Shown: piece after piece, positions 9,329 to 17,782 of the stretch
Layout: each line of letters starts with the position of its first letter
Position numbering within the stretch: the first letter of the stretch is position 1
From: Streptomyces subrutilus
Lineage (GTDB): Bacteria; Actinomycetota; Actinomycetes; Streptomycetales; Streptomycetaceae
Assembly: GCF_008704535.1 (NCBI RefSeq)
Contig: NZ_CP023701.1
Coordinates: 496,001-560,000, forward strand
Reading direction: 5' to 3'
Length of the DNA: 64,000 nt
The notes under the pieces: model-generated
Told to the model about the DNA's origin: nothing
The model's database searches: none
Seen by the model: the letters and a program-made list of their open reading frames with translations, nothing else
Position numbers and translations under genes: made by a program

Positions 9329-10363
9329 ATGGACCCGGTGGCGGCACTGGACCGGATCGCCTTCCTGCTGGAGCGCGCCCAGGCGCCCACCTACCGGGTT
9401 CGGGCCTTCCGCACGGCTGCGGCCACCCTCACCCGAATGGGTGAGCGGGAGACGGCCGAACGGGCCGCGGCCGGCTCGCTGGAGGCCGTCAGGGGCATCG
9501 GGCCCAAGACGGCCCGGGTCGTGCGGGAGGCACTCGCCGGGAAGGTGCCGGACTATCTGCAGACGCTGGAGGACGAGGCCGCCGCCCTCCCCGAGGGCCC
9601 GCCGACCACCCCGGCCGCCGCCGCCCTGCGGGCTGCCCTGCGCGGCGACTGCCACCTGCACTCGGACATGTCCGACGGCGGCAGCCCGGTCGAGGCGATG
9701 GGTCGCGCGGCGGCCTCGCTCGGCCACGCGTGGGCGGTGCTCACCGACCACTCGCCGCACCTGACGATCGCCCGGGGCCTCTCCCCCGAGCGGCTGCGCG
9801 GTCAGCTGGAGCTGGTCGCGGAACTGAACGCGACGTGGGCCCCGTTCCGGCTGCTGACCGGCATCGAGTGCGACATCATGCCCGACGGCTCGCTGGACCA
9901 GGAGCCGGAACTGCTGGAGCGGCTCGACGTCGTCGTCGGCTCCGTCCACTCCAAGCTCCGGATGGAGGCTCCCGCGATGACCCGCCGGCTCCTCGGCGCG
10001 GTGCGCAACCCCCTGATGGACGTCCTGGGCCACTGCACGGGCCGTCTGGTGACCGGCCGCACCCGGCCCGAGTCGCGGTTCGACGCCGAGCGGGTCTTCG
10101 CAGCCTGCGCGGAGGCCGGGACCGCCGTGGAGATCAACAGCAGGCCCGAACGGCTGGACCCGCCCCGGCGGCTGCTGCGGCTCGCCGTGGCGTCCGGCAC
10201 CTTCTTCGCCATCGACACCGACGCGCACGCCCCGGGCCAGCTCGACTGGCAGGTCCTGGGCTGCGAACGGGCCGTGGAGTGCGGTGTCCCGACCGAACGC
10301 GTCGTCAACACCTGGAACGCCGACCAGCTGCTGACCTGGACCCGGACCCGGCGCGCCCCGTGA
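9329..10363 (+). CDS. PHP domain phosphoesterase with N-terminal helix-hairpin-helix domain
   Basis: Protein of 344 residues. The N-terminal region (about 1-80) resembles the 8-kDa and HhH part of family X DNA polymerases, with the hairpin VRGIGPKTARVVREAL at about 54-69. The C-terminal PHP domain has the metal motif HLHSDMSDG (109-117) and later DHSPH and DTDAHAP elements. This is the PolX architecture without the nucleotidyltransferase palm, so a DNA-linked phosphoesterase or nuclease role is plausible; histidinol phosphatase-like activity is the alternative. The ATG at 9329 is fixed by a GGAGG 6 bases upstream. Confidence 0.87.
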   Translation: MDPVAALDRIAFLLERAQAPTYRVRAFRTAAATLTRMGERETAERAAAGSLEAVRGIGPKTARVVREALAGKVPDYLQTLEDEAAALPEGPPTTPAAAALRAALRGDCHLHSDMSDGGSPVEAMGRAAASLGHAWAVLTDHSPHLTIARGLSPERLRGQLELVAELNATWAPFRLLTGIECDIMPDGSLDQEPELLERLDVVVGSVHSKLRMEAPAMTRRLLGAVRNPLMDVLGHCTGRLVTGRTRPESRFDAERVFAACAEAGTAVEINSRPERLDPPRRLLRLAVASGTFFAIDTDAHAPGQLDWQVLGCERAVECGVPTERVVNTWNADQLLTWTRTRRAP

Positions 10364-10390
10364 GGCCCGGGGGCCCGCGGCGGTGCGACA

Positions 10391-11941
10391 TCACGGCAGG
10401 GGCCGCTCCGGGACCCGGGCCCGCGCCTCCTCCAAGGCCCGGCGCGCCGCCTCCCCCGTCGTGCCGAGCTCCATCCCGGTGAGCCGCGCGGCCACCGTGT
10501 CCAGCCGCGCCGCGCCCCGCCGCAGCTCGCGGGCGGGCAGGCCGGAGGTCTCGTAGGGGCGGTACGCGGTCACCGCCGAACGGAGCCGGTCCGCGGCGGC
10601 CAGCGCGGCCGCCGCGTCCGGGTGGGGCCGGTCGAGGCCGTCCAGCGCCGCCCGCAGTTCTCCGGCCGCCTGCTCGGCCACCCGCACGCGCCGCTCCCGC
10701 GCCGGCGCCGGACCGTACTGCGCGACGGTCGCGACGCGCTCCAGGAAGCGGGCGTGGGTCTCCAGCAGCGTCTGGAGCCGCTCGGGGATCCTGCGCTCCG
10801 CGCGGGCGGGCCACAGGTACAGCACGGTCACCGCGGCGAGCCCGGCGCCGAGCGCGTTGTTCGCCAGGCGCTGGAGGACGTCGCTCCACACCACGTGGGC
10901 GGTGAAGTCGGTGAGCAGCAGGAGGACGGGCGTGCCGAAGACGGGCCAGAAGCCGTAGTTCCAGCCCCGCATGGGCCGCGCGATGCCCGCGCACACCGTG
11001 AGGGCGACGGCCTCGGCGAGCGGCCGTCCGGAGGTCAGCGCCAGCAGGGCCACGGCCAGCGCGCAGCCGAGCACGAGTCCGACGAGCCGCTTGGCGATGC
11101 GGGTCCGGGTCGCGCCCCAGCTGGGCCGCAGCGTGGTGGCGATGCCGATCAGGGCCCACCCGGCGTGCGGTACGTCCAGCAGGGTCAGGGCCGCGTAGGT
11201 GGCGGTGAAGCAGACGCAGATGCGGACGGCGTAGCGCACCCGGGGGTCGCCGACGGCCACCGCGCGCCGCAGCTCCGCGCACGGGCCGGGCGCGCGCGGA
11301 GGCGGCTCGGGCCGCTCCGGGGGCGGCGTCCCGTAGGGCCCGCCGAGGAACGGGACCAGCAGGATGGCGGCGGCCCAGAGCGTGCCCGCCCCGAAGAGCA
11401 GCAAGTGCTCGCGGGTGCCCGCCACCGGCTGCGGTCCGGTGGCCATGACCAGCGCGATCAGCGGGGTGACGCCGAACGCGGCCAGCGGCGCCAGCAGGCA
11501 CAGCACGGCGGAGGCGAGGAGCACGGCCCAGAGCCGGTCGCCGACGAGCGGCCCCACCCAGGTCGTGCCGGTGAGCAGGGCCGACCGGAAGAGGAGCTGC
11601 CGCAGCCGGCCTGCCGGGGTGGCGCGGGGTTCGGCGAGGGAGGCGAGCCAGGCTCCGAGCGAGACCACCACGGCCTGATCGGTACGTCCGGCGACCGCTC
11701 CGGCCAGCACCGGGACGCCGACCATCGCGGCCATCCCCAGCGCGAGGTGCCGGTCGTAGCGGCCGTCGCGCTCCCGGAGGAGGTAGAGCGCGGCCAGCCC
11801 GCGCACCCCCGGGCCGAGGGACCGGAGGAGGCCGGGGCCAGGGCCGGGGGCGGTGCCCGGGGTGCGCCGGATGGCGGGCCCCGGCTCAGGCCGGGCCGCG
11901 GGGCGCGCCCGCGGACGCCGCGCGCCGGGGCTCCCGGGCAC
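10391..11941 (-). CDS. FUSC family membrane protein (putative aromatic acid/efflux transporter)
   Basis: Protein of 516 residues with two blocks of transmembrane helices (about 60-205 and 245-355) separated by a Pro-rich linker, and a long cytoplasmic helical C-terminus. This is the duplicated fusaric-acid-resistance/AaeB-like (FUSC) arrangement. The second block contains the characteristic WALIGIATTLRPSWGATRTRIAKRLVG segment in part. It probably exports small aromatic or acidic compounds, but the substrate cannot be read from sequence. The first 40 residues are Pro/Arg-rich, so the GTG start at 11941 is uncertain and the true start may be further in. Confidence 0.82.
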   Translation of the reverse strand: MPGSPGARRPRARPAARPEPGPAIRRTPGTAPGPGPGLLRSLGPGVRGLAALYLLRERDGRYDRHLALGMAAMVGVPVLAGAVAGRTDQAVVVSLGAWLASLAEPRATPAGRLRQLLFRSALLTGTTWVGPLVGDRLWAVLLASAVLCLLAPLAAFGVTPLIALVMATGPQPVAGTREHLLLFGAGTLWAAAILLVPFLGGPYGTPPPERPEPPPRAPGPCAELRRAVAVGDPRVRYAVRICVCFTATYAALTLLDVPHAGWALIGIATTLRPSWGATRTRIAKRLVGLVLGCALAVALLALTSGRPLAEAVALTVCAGIARPMRGWNYGFWPVFGTPVLLLLTDFTAHVVWSDVLQRLANNALGAGLAAVTVLYLWPARAERRIPERLQTLLETHARFLERVATVAQYGPAPARERRVRVAEQAAGELRAALDGLDRPHPDAAAALAAADRLRSAVTAYRPYETSGLPARELRRGAARLDTVAARLTGMELGTTGEAARRALEEARARVPERPLP

Positions 11942-12007
11942 GGGCTGCGGCCCCCGCGTCCGCCGCCGCCCGTGCGTTCCGGGCCGGTGTGCCGGGCGCG
12001 GCCGGGC

Positions 12008-12460
12008 TCACGCGGCGGGCCCGGTCCGGTCGTCGGCCAGGGCCCAGATCACGAAGAGGTCGATCGCGATGACGACGACGGCCCAGAGGGGCTGGTACGG
12101 CAGCCACATGAAGTTCGCGATGATGCTGAGCGCCGCCATCGCGATGCCGACGTAGCGCGCCCACGCGTGTCCGCCGAGGATGCCGACGCCGGTGCAGAGC
12201 AGGATCACCCCGAGGATCAGGTGGATCCAGCCCCAGGAGGTCAGGTCGAAGCGGAACGTGTAGTCGCCGACGCCCTGGTAGACGTCGCCGTTGGCGATGG
12301 CGCCGATGCCGTTGAGCACGGCGAGCACGCCGTCGACGAAGAGCAGGACGCCGGCGAACACGACGCCGCCGCCCGTCCACCCGGGGGTGTCGTGGCCCCT
12401 GCCGGGCCTGGCCGGACGCGGCGTCGGCGCCCCGGACGGGGTCGCGGTCTGGTGGGCCAT
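12008..12460 (-). CDS. DUF7144 family four-helix membrane protein
   Basis: Protein of 150 residues with a Pro-rich cytoplasmic N-terminus of about 35 residues and four transmembrane segments (about 36-58, 84-104, 108-125, 130-146). The sequence style (GVVFAGVLLFVDGVLAVLNG, then WGWIHLILGVILL) matches the DUF7144 family common in Streptomyces. The ATG at 12460 has an excellent AAGGAGG site 5 bases upstream. No function is established. It lies 66 bp beyond the FUSC gene start on the same strand and may share its transcript. Confidence 0.85.
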   Translation of the reverse strand: MAHQTATPSGAPTPRPARPGRGHDTPGWTGGGVVFAGVLLFVDGVLAVLNGIGAIANGDVYQGVGDYTFRFDLTSWGWIHLILGVILLCTGVGILGGHAWARYVGIAMAALSIIANFMWLPYQPLWAVVVIAIDLFVIWALADDRTGPAA

Positions 12461-12669
12461 GACAGCCTCCTTGGCCGAGCACACCCCGAGCGGGCGCGTC
12501 CGCGGTCGCGGCGCGGGTCCGACGATCCGCCGCCCCGGCCGGACCCGCCACCGGGTGCGGCCGTTCGGGTGAACCCCCGGGTGCGCGGGCGGGAGCGGGG
12601 TCGGCGATCATGGGCGCCGATCACGGGCGGCGTCCGCCGCCCGACCGCCGAGAGGAGGGCTCGTCCCAC

Positions 12670-12963
12670 ATGAGCCGATGGATCGTCCTGGCCACGCCCC
12701 TGTCCGGGATGCCGGACACCGCCCGGGACACCAAGGTCCTCCGGGAGCTGACCGGGACCGCGGAGGAGGCCGCCCACACCCTGCTGGAGCAGGCCCACAC
12801 CTTCGACGGGCGGGTGTGGAAGGTGTCGCGCAGGGAGGTCTTCCGGCACACCGACCGGTCCGTCTACCTGCGGCTGACCGGACGGTTCAGCACCTTCGGC
12901 TACCTGCTGCAGCTCGCCGAGCTCGTCTCCGACAGCGCGGCGCCGTCCGCGACCGCCCCGTAG
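12670..12963 (+). CDS. Small hypothetical protein
   Basis: Protein of 97 residues starting at an ATG at 12670, preceded by AGGAGGG about 10 bases upstream. The middle is an amphipathic alpha/beta stretch (EAAHTLLEQAHTFDGRVWKV followed by a predicted strand and helix), with no signal, membrane segment or cysteines. No family is recognised. It is divergent from the DUF7144 gene. Confidence 0.65.
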   Translation: MSRWIVLATPLSGMPDTARDTKVLRELTGTAEEAAHTLLEQAHTFDGRVWKVSRREVFRHTDRSVYLRLTGRFSTFGYLLQLAELVSDSAAPSATAP

Positions 12964-13169
12964 GCCCTCTTCGGGCGCGGGTCCGCCGGTCCGGCCGCGG
13001 GTGGAGCGGTGCACGGCGCCCCCGCCGCCGGCGCCGGTGCCGATCTGCACGGGCCCGACGTCCCGCCGGGCCCGGCCGGGCCCGGGGGGCGGAGCCGCGG
13101 GTGAGCCGGCCCGCACCCCGCCGACCGGCGACACCCCGCTCGGCCGCGGGCTCGCTCCGCCCGTCGCCT

Positions 13170-13187
13170 TGACTGAATTTTCAGTCA
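13170..13187. promoter_or_regulatory. TetR-type operator-like palindrome upstream of agmatine deiminase
   Basis: TGACTGAA (13170-13177) and TTCAGTCA (13180-13187) form a perfect 8-bp inverted repeat with a TT spacer. It is AT-rich in GC-rich surroundings and 53 bases before the deiminase start. The form is typical of TetR/AcrR operators. A TTGACT element (13169-13174) overlapping the left arm could be the -35 box of the controlled promoter; no convincing -10 is seen. Confidence 0.6.
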
Positions 13188-13240
13188 GTGACACAGTCGG
13201 ATCACGCCGCCCCCGCACACACCCGTCCGGAGTGACACCC

Positions 13241-14365
13241 ATGAGCGCATCCCACGGCCCCGGCCGCTCCCTCCTCGGCCGGCTGTTCGGTTCCGCCGAG
13301 CCGTCCCGGGACCGGGCCGACCGCGCGGGCCGCGCCGACCGCGCACGTGCGGGCGAGGCGCTCTGGCGGGTGGACCGGGACGACGTGCCGCACGCCCGTA
13401 CGTGGATGTCCTGGCCGTCCCGCACCTCCCTCTGGGGCAGCAGGCGGCTGGCCGGGGTCCAGGAGGACATCGCACTGATCGCCCGGACGATCGCGCGCTA
13501 CGAGCCGGTGGTCCTGTGCGCACCGGACGCCGGGACGGCCGCGGCCGCGCGCGCCCGGTGCGGTTACGGGGTCACGGTGACCACGGCCGTCCCCACCGAC
13601 GACCTCTGGATGCGCGACACCGCTCCGGTCTTCCGGCGAGACGGCCGCGGCGGGCTCGACGCCGTCGGCCTGAACTTCAACGGGTGGGGCGGCAAGCAGA
13701 CCCACTCCCTCGACTCCGATGTCGCGGAGCTCGTCGCGGCCGACGGCGGCCTCCCGTTCAGCAGGGCGGACTTCGTCGGCGAGGGCGGTGCGGTCGAGAC
13801 CGACGGCGACGGCACCGTGCTGGCCACGGAGAGCAGCCTCGTCAACGACAACCGCAACCGCGGCATGAGCCGCGCCGAGATCGAGGACGCCGTCCTCGAC
13901 GCCTACGGTGCGGACCGGATGATCTGGGTACCGGGCGTGAGGGGCAAGGACATCACGGACGACCACATCGACGTGACCTCGCGGTTCGTCCGCCCGGGCG
14001 TCGTGCTGGTGCAGGTCCCGCCGGCCGGCCGCAACGACGTGTGGGCGCGGGACGCCCGGGAGCAGTTCTCGCTCCTCTCCCGCGCCACGGACGCCGGGGG
14101 ACGGCGGCTGGAGGTCATTGCGGTGCACGGCCCCGACACGGTCCGGTCGAAGGACCCGCAGTTCGTCGACTCCTACCTCAACTTCCACGTGGTGAACGGA
14201 GCGGTCATCACGGCGCGGTTCGGCGACGAGGCGAGGGACGCGGCCGCCCGGAACACCCTGTCGGAGGCCTTCCCCGGCCGCGCCGTCGTCCAGCTCGACG
14301 TCGACCGGCTCATGGGCGGCGGTGGCGGGATCCACTGCTCCACGATGGCCGAGCCCCTCCCGTAG
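13241..14365 (+). CDS. Agmatine deiminase / peptidyl-arginine deiminase family enzyme
   Basis: Cytoplasmic guanidine-group hydrolase of 374 residues converting agmatine to N-carbamoylputrescine and ammonia in polyamine catabolism. Family motifs are present: DDLWMRDTAPVF, GEGGAVETDGDGTVL, the ITDDHIDVTSRFV segment carrying the catalytic His, and the C-terminal GGGGGIHCSTM with nucleophile Cys366. The ATG at 13241 follows AGTGACACCC with only a weak ribosome site. The first about 40 residues are an Arg/Asp-rich extension. A palindromic operator upstream suggests TetR control, but no regulator or carbamoylputrescine amidase gene adjoins it. Confidence 0.93.
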   Translation: MSASHGPGRSLLGRLFGSAEPSRDRADRAGRADRARAGEALWRVDRDDVPHARTWMSWPSRTSLWGSRRLAGVQEDIALIARTIARYEPVVLCAPDAGTAAAARARCGYGVTVTTAVPTDDLWMRDTAPVFRRDGRGGLDAVGLNFNGWGGKQTHSLDSDVAELVAADGGLPFSRADFVGEGGAVETDGDGTVLATESSLVNDNRNRGMSRAEIEDAVLDAYGADRMIWVPGVRGKDITDDHIDVTSRFVRPGVVLVQVPPAGRNDVWARDAREQFSLLSRATDAGGRRLEVIAVHGPDTVRSKDPQFVDSYLNFHVVNGAVITARFGDEARDAAARNTLSEAFPGRAVVQLDVDRLMGGGGGIHCSTMAEPLP

Positions 14366-14390
14366 ACCCGACGCCGACGCCCCGGGCCGC

Positions 14391-15620
14391 TCAGGCCGGA
14401 GGGTTCGGCGGGAGCGGGTAGGCCGGCAGGTCGATCGCGTCGGCGGGCGGGGTGAACCACCTCGACGCCAGGCCGCCCAGGCGGGCGGCGGCCGGGGTGC
14501 CGGCGATCCTCAGAACGGTGTTCATCGCGGCGAGCCCGGTGCGGCTGCGCGGGTTGGCGATGCGCGGGGCGCCGGGCGGGAGCTTCTGGGCCTGGTCCAC
14601 GTACGGGCGCATCACCTCCTCGTAGCGGGCGAACGCGGTGCGGTACGGGTGGGCGGCGAGCTCGCCGGCGAGGACGTAGGCGCCGGTGAGGGCGAGGCTC
14701 GTGCTCATGCCGCTGATCGGGGAGGAGCAGTAGGCCGCGTCCCCGAGCAGGGCCACGCGTCCGCTGGTCCACGAGGGCATGCGGGCCTGGCCGACGGCGT
14801 CGAAGTAGAGCGGGGCGTCGTCGAGGGCGGCGAGCACGCGGGGCGCAGCCCAGCCGACGTCGGCGAAGGTGCGGCGCAGGACCATGACGAGGTCGTCGCG
14901 GTCGAGGTCGTCGAGGCCCCGGACGTCGGAGAGGAAGGAGAGCGTGGCCCGGATGGTGCCGAGGTTGTCCGGTCGCAGGGTGACGCTGCGGCCGCGGCCG
15001 GCGCTGTGCCAGCGCCACAGGTCGGTGTCGTCGTCCGTGCGGGGGATGGTCAGGTAGGCGACGTAGAAGTCGAGTTCGCGCACGGCGTCGGTGTCGGGGA
15101 AGACCAGCGACCGGGTGCGGGAGCGCAGGCCCTCGGCGATGACCACCAGGTCGAAGGTGCGGGTGGCGCCGCGGTCGAACGTGACCGTGACCCCGCCCTC
15201 GTCCTCGGTCCCGCCGCCGCTGTCGTCGAGGGCCACGATCCGGTCGCCGAAGAGGTACTCGGTGTCCTCGCGGGTGCGGTCGACGATGATGCGGGACAGC
15301 TGGCCGCGCAGGATCTCCAACTCGGCGGTGGCGCCGCCGGAGTCGGAGGTCCCGGCCGCGAAGCGGGCGAGGGGGGCTCCGGTCGCGTCGACGAACTCGG
15401 TGCCGGTCTCGCCGGTCGAGGCGGCGCGGATGGCGTCCTCGATGCCCATGCGGCGGGCGACCTCGCGGCCGGCCCCGCGGACGTCGATGTTCTGGCCGTC
15501 CTCGCGGAGTTCGGCGAAGCGCTCGACGACGGTGGTCCGCCAGCCCCGGGCGTTGAGCCAGTAGGCCAGGGCGGGTCCGGCGATGCTCGCTCCGGAGATC
15601 AGGACGGTGGGTGAGCGCAT
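14391..15620 (-). CDS. FAD-dependent monooxygenase (tetracycline-hydroxylase-like class A flavoprotein)
   Basis: Protein of 409 residues with the N-terminal FAD fold ISGASIAGPALAYWL (GxSxxG variant of the dinucleotide motif) and the second FAD motif GDAAYCSSPISGMSTSLALTGAYVLAGEL. This layout matches the TetX-like group of FAD monooxygenases, often annotated in actinobacteria as antibiotic- or aromatic-modifying enzymes. There is no thioredoxin-like C-terminal domain, unlike the monooxygenase at 6038-7723. The ATG at 15620 has a GAAGGG ribosome site. A 13-bp palindrome sits just upstream, as is common when such genes are under TetR repression, but no regulator gene is next to it. Confidence 0.88.
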   Translation of the reverse strand: MRSPTVLISGASIAGPALAYWLNARGWRTTVVERFAELREDGQNIDVRGAGREVARRMGIEDAIRAASTGETGTEFVDATGAPLARFAAGTSDSGGATAELEILRGQLSRIIVDRTREDTEYLFGDRIVALDDSGGGTEDEGGVTVTFDRGATRTFDLVVIAEGLRSRTRSLVFPDTDAVRELDFYVAYLTIPRTDDDTDLWRWHSAGRGRSVTLRPDNLGTIRATLSFLSDVRGLDDLDRDDLVMVLRRTFADVGWAAPRVLAALDDAPLYFDAVGQARMPSWTSGRVALLGDAAYCSSPISGMSTSLALTGAYVLAGELAAHPYRTAFARYEEVMRPYVDQAQKLPPGAPRIANPRSRTGLAAMNTVLRIAGTPAAARLGGLASRWFTPPADAIDLPAYPLPPNPPA

Positions 15621-15633
15621 GGGAACCCTTCGA

Positions 15634-15646
15634 CGAAGTGACTTCG
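15634..15646. promoter_or_regulatory. Operator-like palindrome before the monooxygenase
   Basis: CGAAGT (15634-15639), a single G, and ACTTCG (15641-15646) form a perfect inverted repeat 14 bases upstream of the monooxygenase start codon on the minus strand. The AAGT-N-ACTT core is a common TetR-family operator form. It overlaps where the ribosome site and transcript start would be, so a repressor bound there would block transcription. Confidence 0.45.
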
Positions 15647-15754
15647 AGAGTAGGTGCTGGCCGGCCCGCCCACCGCGTCGGCTTCGCACCGCGTCGTGGC
15701 CTTGCCCCCGGGCCGCCGCGCGGTGCACCACGGCGACCGGGCCCGCCGCCGGGC

Positions 15755-16639
15755 TCAACCCGTCCCGCGGAGCCGCACCACCAGCAGGACGGCGTCCGCG
15801 CCGGCCACGGCCATCACGGCCAGGAACGGAAGCCGTCCGCCGGCGCCGCGGCCGGCCGCGAGGGCCGTCGCGGCCAGCGCGGCCGTCGACACCAGCAGCC
15901 CCCAGCCGTACGCGGTCACCGGCCCCGGCGGTCCCACGGCCAGGACGGCCGTCGAGCCGAGGACGAGGAGCGCGGCGGTGGCGGCCGAGCGCCGGGCACC
16001 GAGGCGTTGGGGCAGGCCCCTGATGCCGGTGGCGAGGTCGTCGGCGATGTCGGGCAGGACGTTGGCGAAGTGGGCGCCCGCACCGAGCAGGGCGGCGCCG
16101 GCCGTGAGCCACGGCGGCGGCCACGGGGCCCCGGGCAGGCCCAGCGTCACGAAGGCGGGCAGGAGGCCGAAGGCGACGGCGTACGGGAGCCAGGAGGCGG
16201 CCGTCGCCTTCAGCTTGAGGTTGTACGCCCAGGCGGCCGCCACCGCGACGAGGTGCACCGCGCCGGCCGCCCACCCGGTGGCCAGCGACAGCGGGACGCA
16301 GAGCGCCAGGGCCAGGCCGGCTGCGCCGGCCACGGCGGCGGGTGGCACCGTGCCCGCGGCCAGGGGCTTGTCCCGGCGGCCGGTGGCCAGGTCGCGCCGG
16401 AGGTCGGCGCGGTCGTTGCACCAGCCCACCGAGAGCTGGCCGGCGGCGACGGCTCCGACGGTCGCGGCGGCTCCGGGCAGCCCGCGCCCCACGGCGGCCG
16501 TCAGCGCGGCGGCGAGCAGGGTGACCGCGGCCGCGGGCAGCGGATGGCAGGCGGCGAGCAGCCCGGACAGGGCGCGGCCGGGGCTGCCGGCGGAGGCAGT
16601 CGGCGGGGCGGGGCGGGGTCTTGCGAGGCGCGCGGGCAC
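15755..16639 (-). CDS. UbiA-superfamily prenyltransferase
   Basis: Integral membrane protein of 294 residues with about eight or nine transmembrane helices. Two aspartate-rich motifs needed to bind Mg-prenyl diphosphate are visible: NDRADLRRD from residue 75 and DIADD at about 197-201. UbiA enzymes attach an isoprenoid chain to aromatic or other acceptors in the membrane. It is divergent from a type III polyketide synthase operon 76 bp away, so a polyketide-derived aromatic is the natural candidate acceptor (inference). The N-terminal 20 residues are Pro-rich and the exact start is uncertain. A role in menaquinone or heme biosynthesis is less likely given the context. Confidence 0.87.
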   Translation of the reverse strand: MPARLARPRPAPPTASAGSPGRALSGLLAACHPLPAAAVTLLAAALTAAVGRGLPGAAATVGAVAAGQLSVGWCNDRADLRRDLATGRRDKPLAAGTVPPAAVAGAAGLALALCVPLSLATGWAAGAVHLVAVAAAWAYNLKLKATAASWLPYAVAFGLLPAFVTLGLPGAPWPPPWLTAGAALLGAGAHFANVLPDIADDLATGIRGLPQRLGARRSAATAALLVLGSTAVLAVGPPGPVTAYGWGLLVSTAALAATALAAGRGAGGRLPFLAVMAVAGADAVLLVVRLRGTG

Positions 16640-16715
16640 GGGGTCACGGTATGCGGCGCCGCGCCCGGCCGGCCCGATTCATCACGAAGTGTCAGTTATT
16701 TCCTATGGTGATCGA

Positions 16716-17777
16716 ATGACACGTGTCCTGGCAGTGAGCAGCGTGTTCCCTCCCCACCGCCACCCGCAGTCCGAGATCACGGCGGCGCTCGCCGGCTTCC
16801 TCCCGGCGGGCGCCGACAGCGCCCTGCTGCGGCGGGTGCACGCCTCGGCCCGGGTGGAGTTCCGGCACCTCGCGCTCCCCCTGGAGCGGTACGGGCCCGG
16901 CAACGACTTCGGCACGACGAACGCGCTGTTCGTCGACGCGGCCCTCGACCTCGCCTCCCGGGCCCTCGAACACGTCCTCGCGCGGACCGGACTGACGGCC
17001 CGCGAGCTCGACCTGGTCATGTCGACGACGGTGACCGGGCTCGCGACCCCCTCGCTGGAGGCCCGCCTCGCCACCCGGGCCGGTCTGCGCCCCGACGTGC
17101 GCCGGGTGCCGCTCTTCGGCCTCGGCTGCGCGGCGGGGGCGGCCGGCCTCGGCCACGTCCACGACCACCTGGCGGGCCACCCGGACCACGCGGCGCTGCT
17201 GCTGTCCACCGAGCTCTGCTCGCTCACCCTCCAGGCCGCGGACACCTCGATGGCGAACCTGGTGGCCGGCGCCCTGTTCGGCGACGGCGCGGGCGCGCTG
17301 CTGGCCGTGGGCCGCGGGCACCCGCTGCACGCCACCGCTCCCGGCCCCACCGTGGTGGCCTCGCGCAGCCGGCTGTATCCGGGCACCGAGCACCTCCTGG
17401 GCTGGGACATCGGGCACTGGGGCTTCCGCATGGTGCTGGGCCGCGAACTGCCCGACCTGGTGCGGCTGCACGTGGCCGAGGAGGTCGAGACGTTCCTCGC
17501 GGCGCACGACCTCAAGCCCGGGGACGTGGACGCCTGGATCTGCCACCCGGGCGGGCCCAAGGTCCTCGACGTGCTGGAGGACGCGCTGTCGCTGCCGCCG
17601 TCGGCCTTCGCCGCGAGCCGCCGTTCGCTGGCGGCCGTGGGCAACCTGTCCTCGGCCTCCGTCCTGCACATCCTGAGCGGCCTGCTGGAGTCGGGGCCGC
17701 CGCCGCCCGGATCGGTCGGGCTGATGCTCGGCTTCGGTCCGGGCTTCGCCTCCGAACTCGTCCTGCTGCGGTGGTGA
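16716..17777 (+). CDS. Type III polyketide synthase (chalcone/stilbene synthase family)
   Basis: Homodimeric ketosynthase of 353 residues that extends a starter acyl-CoA with malonyl-CoA units. The catalytic triad is clear: Cys138 in LFGLGCAAGAAGLG, His277 in WICHPGGP and Asn310 in AAVGNLSSASVLHIL. The overall style is that of bacterial alkylresorcinol/alkylpyrone synthases (SrsA-like) rather than RppA. The ATG at 16716 fits the family start; an in-frame GTG at 16689 is an alternative. Its stop region abuts the methyltransferase start, which in turn overlaps the flavoprotein gene, so the three form one operon resembling S. griseus srsABC. The product is not predictable in detail. Confidence 0.92.
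   Translation: MTRVLAVSSVFPPHRHPQSEITAALAGFLPAGADSALLRRVHASARVEFRHLALPLERYGPGNDFGTTNALFVDAALDLASRALEHVLARTGLTARELDLVMSTTVTGLATPSLEARLATRAGLRPDVRRVPLFGLGCAAGAAGLGHVHDHLAGHPDHAALLLSTELCSLTLQAADTSMANLVAGALFGDGAGALLAVGRGHPLHATAPGPTVVASRSRLYPGTEHLLGWDIGHWGFRMVLGRELPDLVRLHVAEEVETFLAAHDLKPGDVDAWICHPGGPKVLDVLEDALSLPPSAFAASRRSLAAVGNLSSASVLHILSGLLESGPPPPGSVGLMLGFGPGFASELVLLRW
16718..16727. promoter_or_regulatory. Short palindrome overlapping the PKS start codon
   Basis: GACACGTGTC is a perfect 10-bp palindrome overlapping the start codon of the type III PKS gene. A further GTGTCA copy lies at 16689-16694. The repeated GTGTCA half site in the divergent UbiA/PKS region could be a regulator site, but part of it is coding, so support is weak. 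Confidence 0.25.
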
Positions 17778-17782
17778 CCCCC

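Noticed and set aside
16704..16716. A leaderless promoter for the type III PKS, with TATGGT as -10.
   Set aside because: The spacing to the ATG fits, but no -35-like element lies 16-19 bases upstream, so it was not listed.
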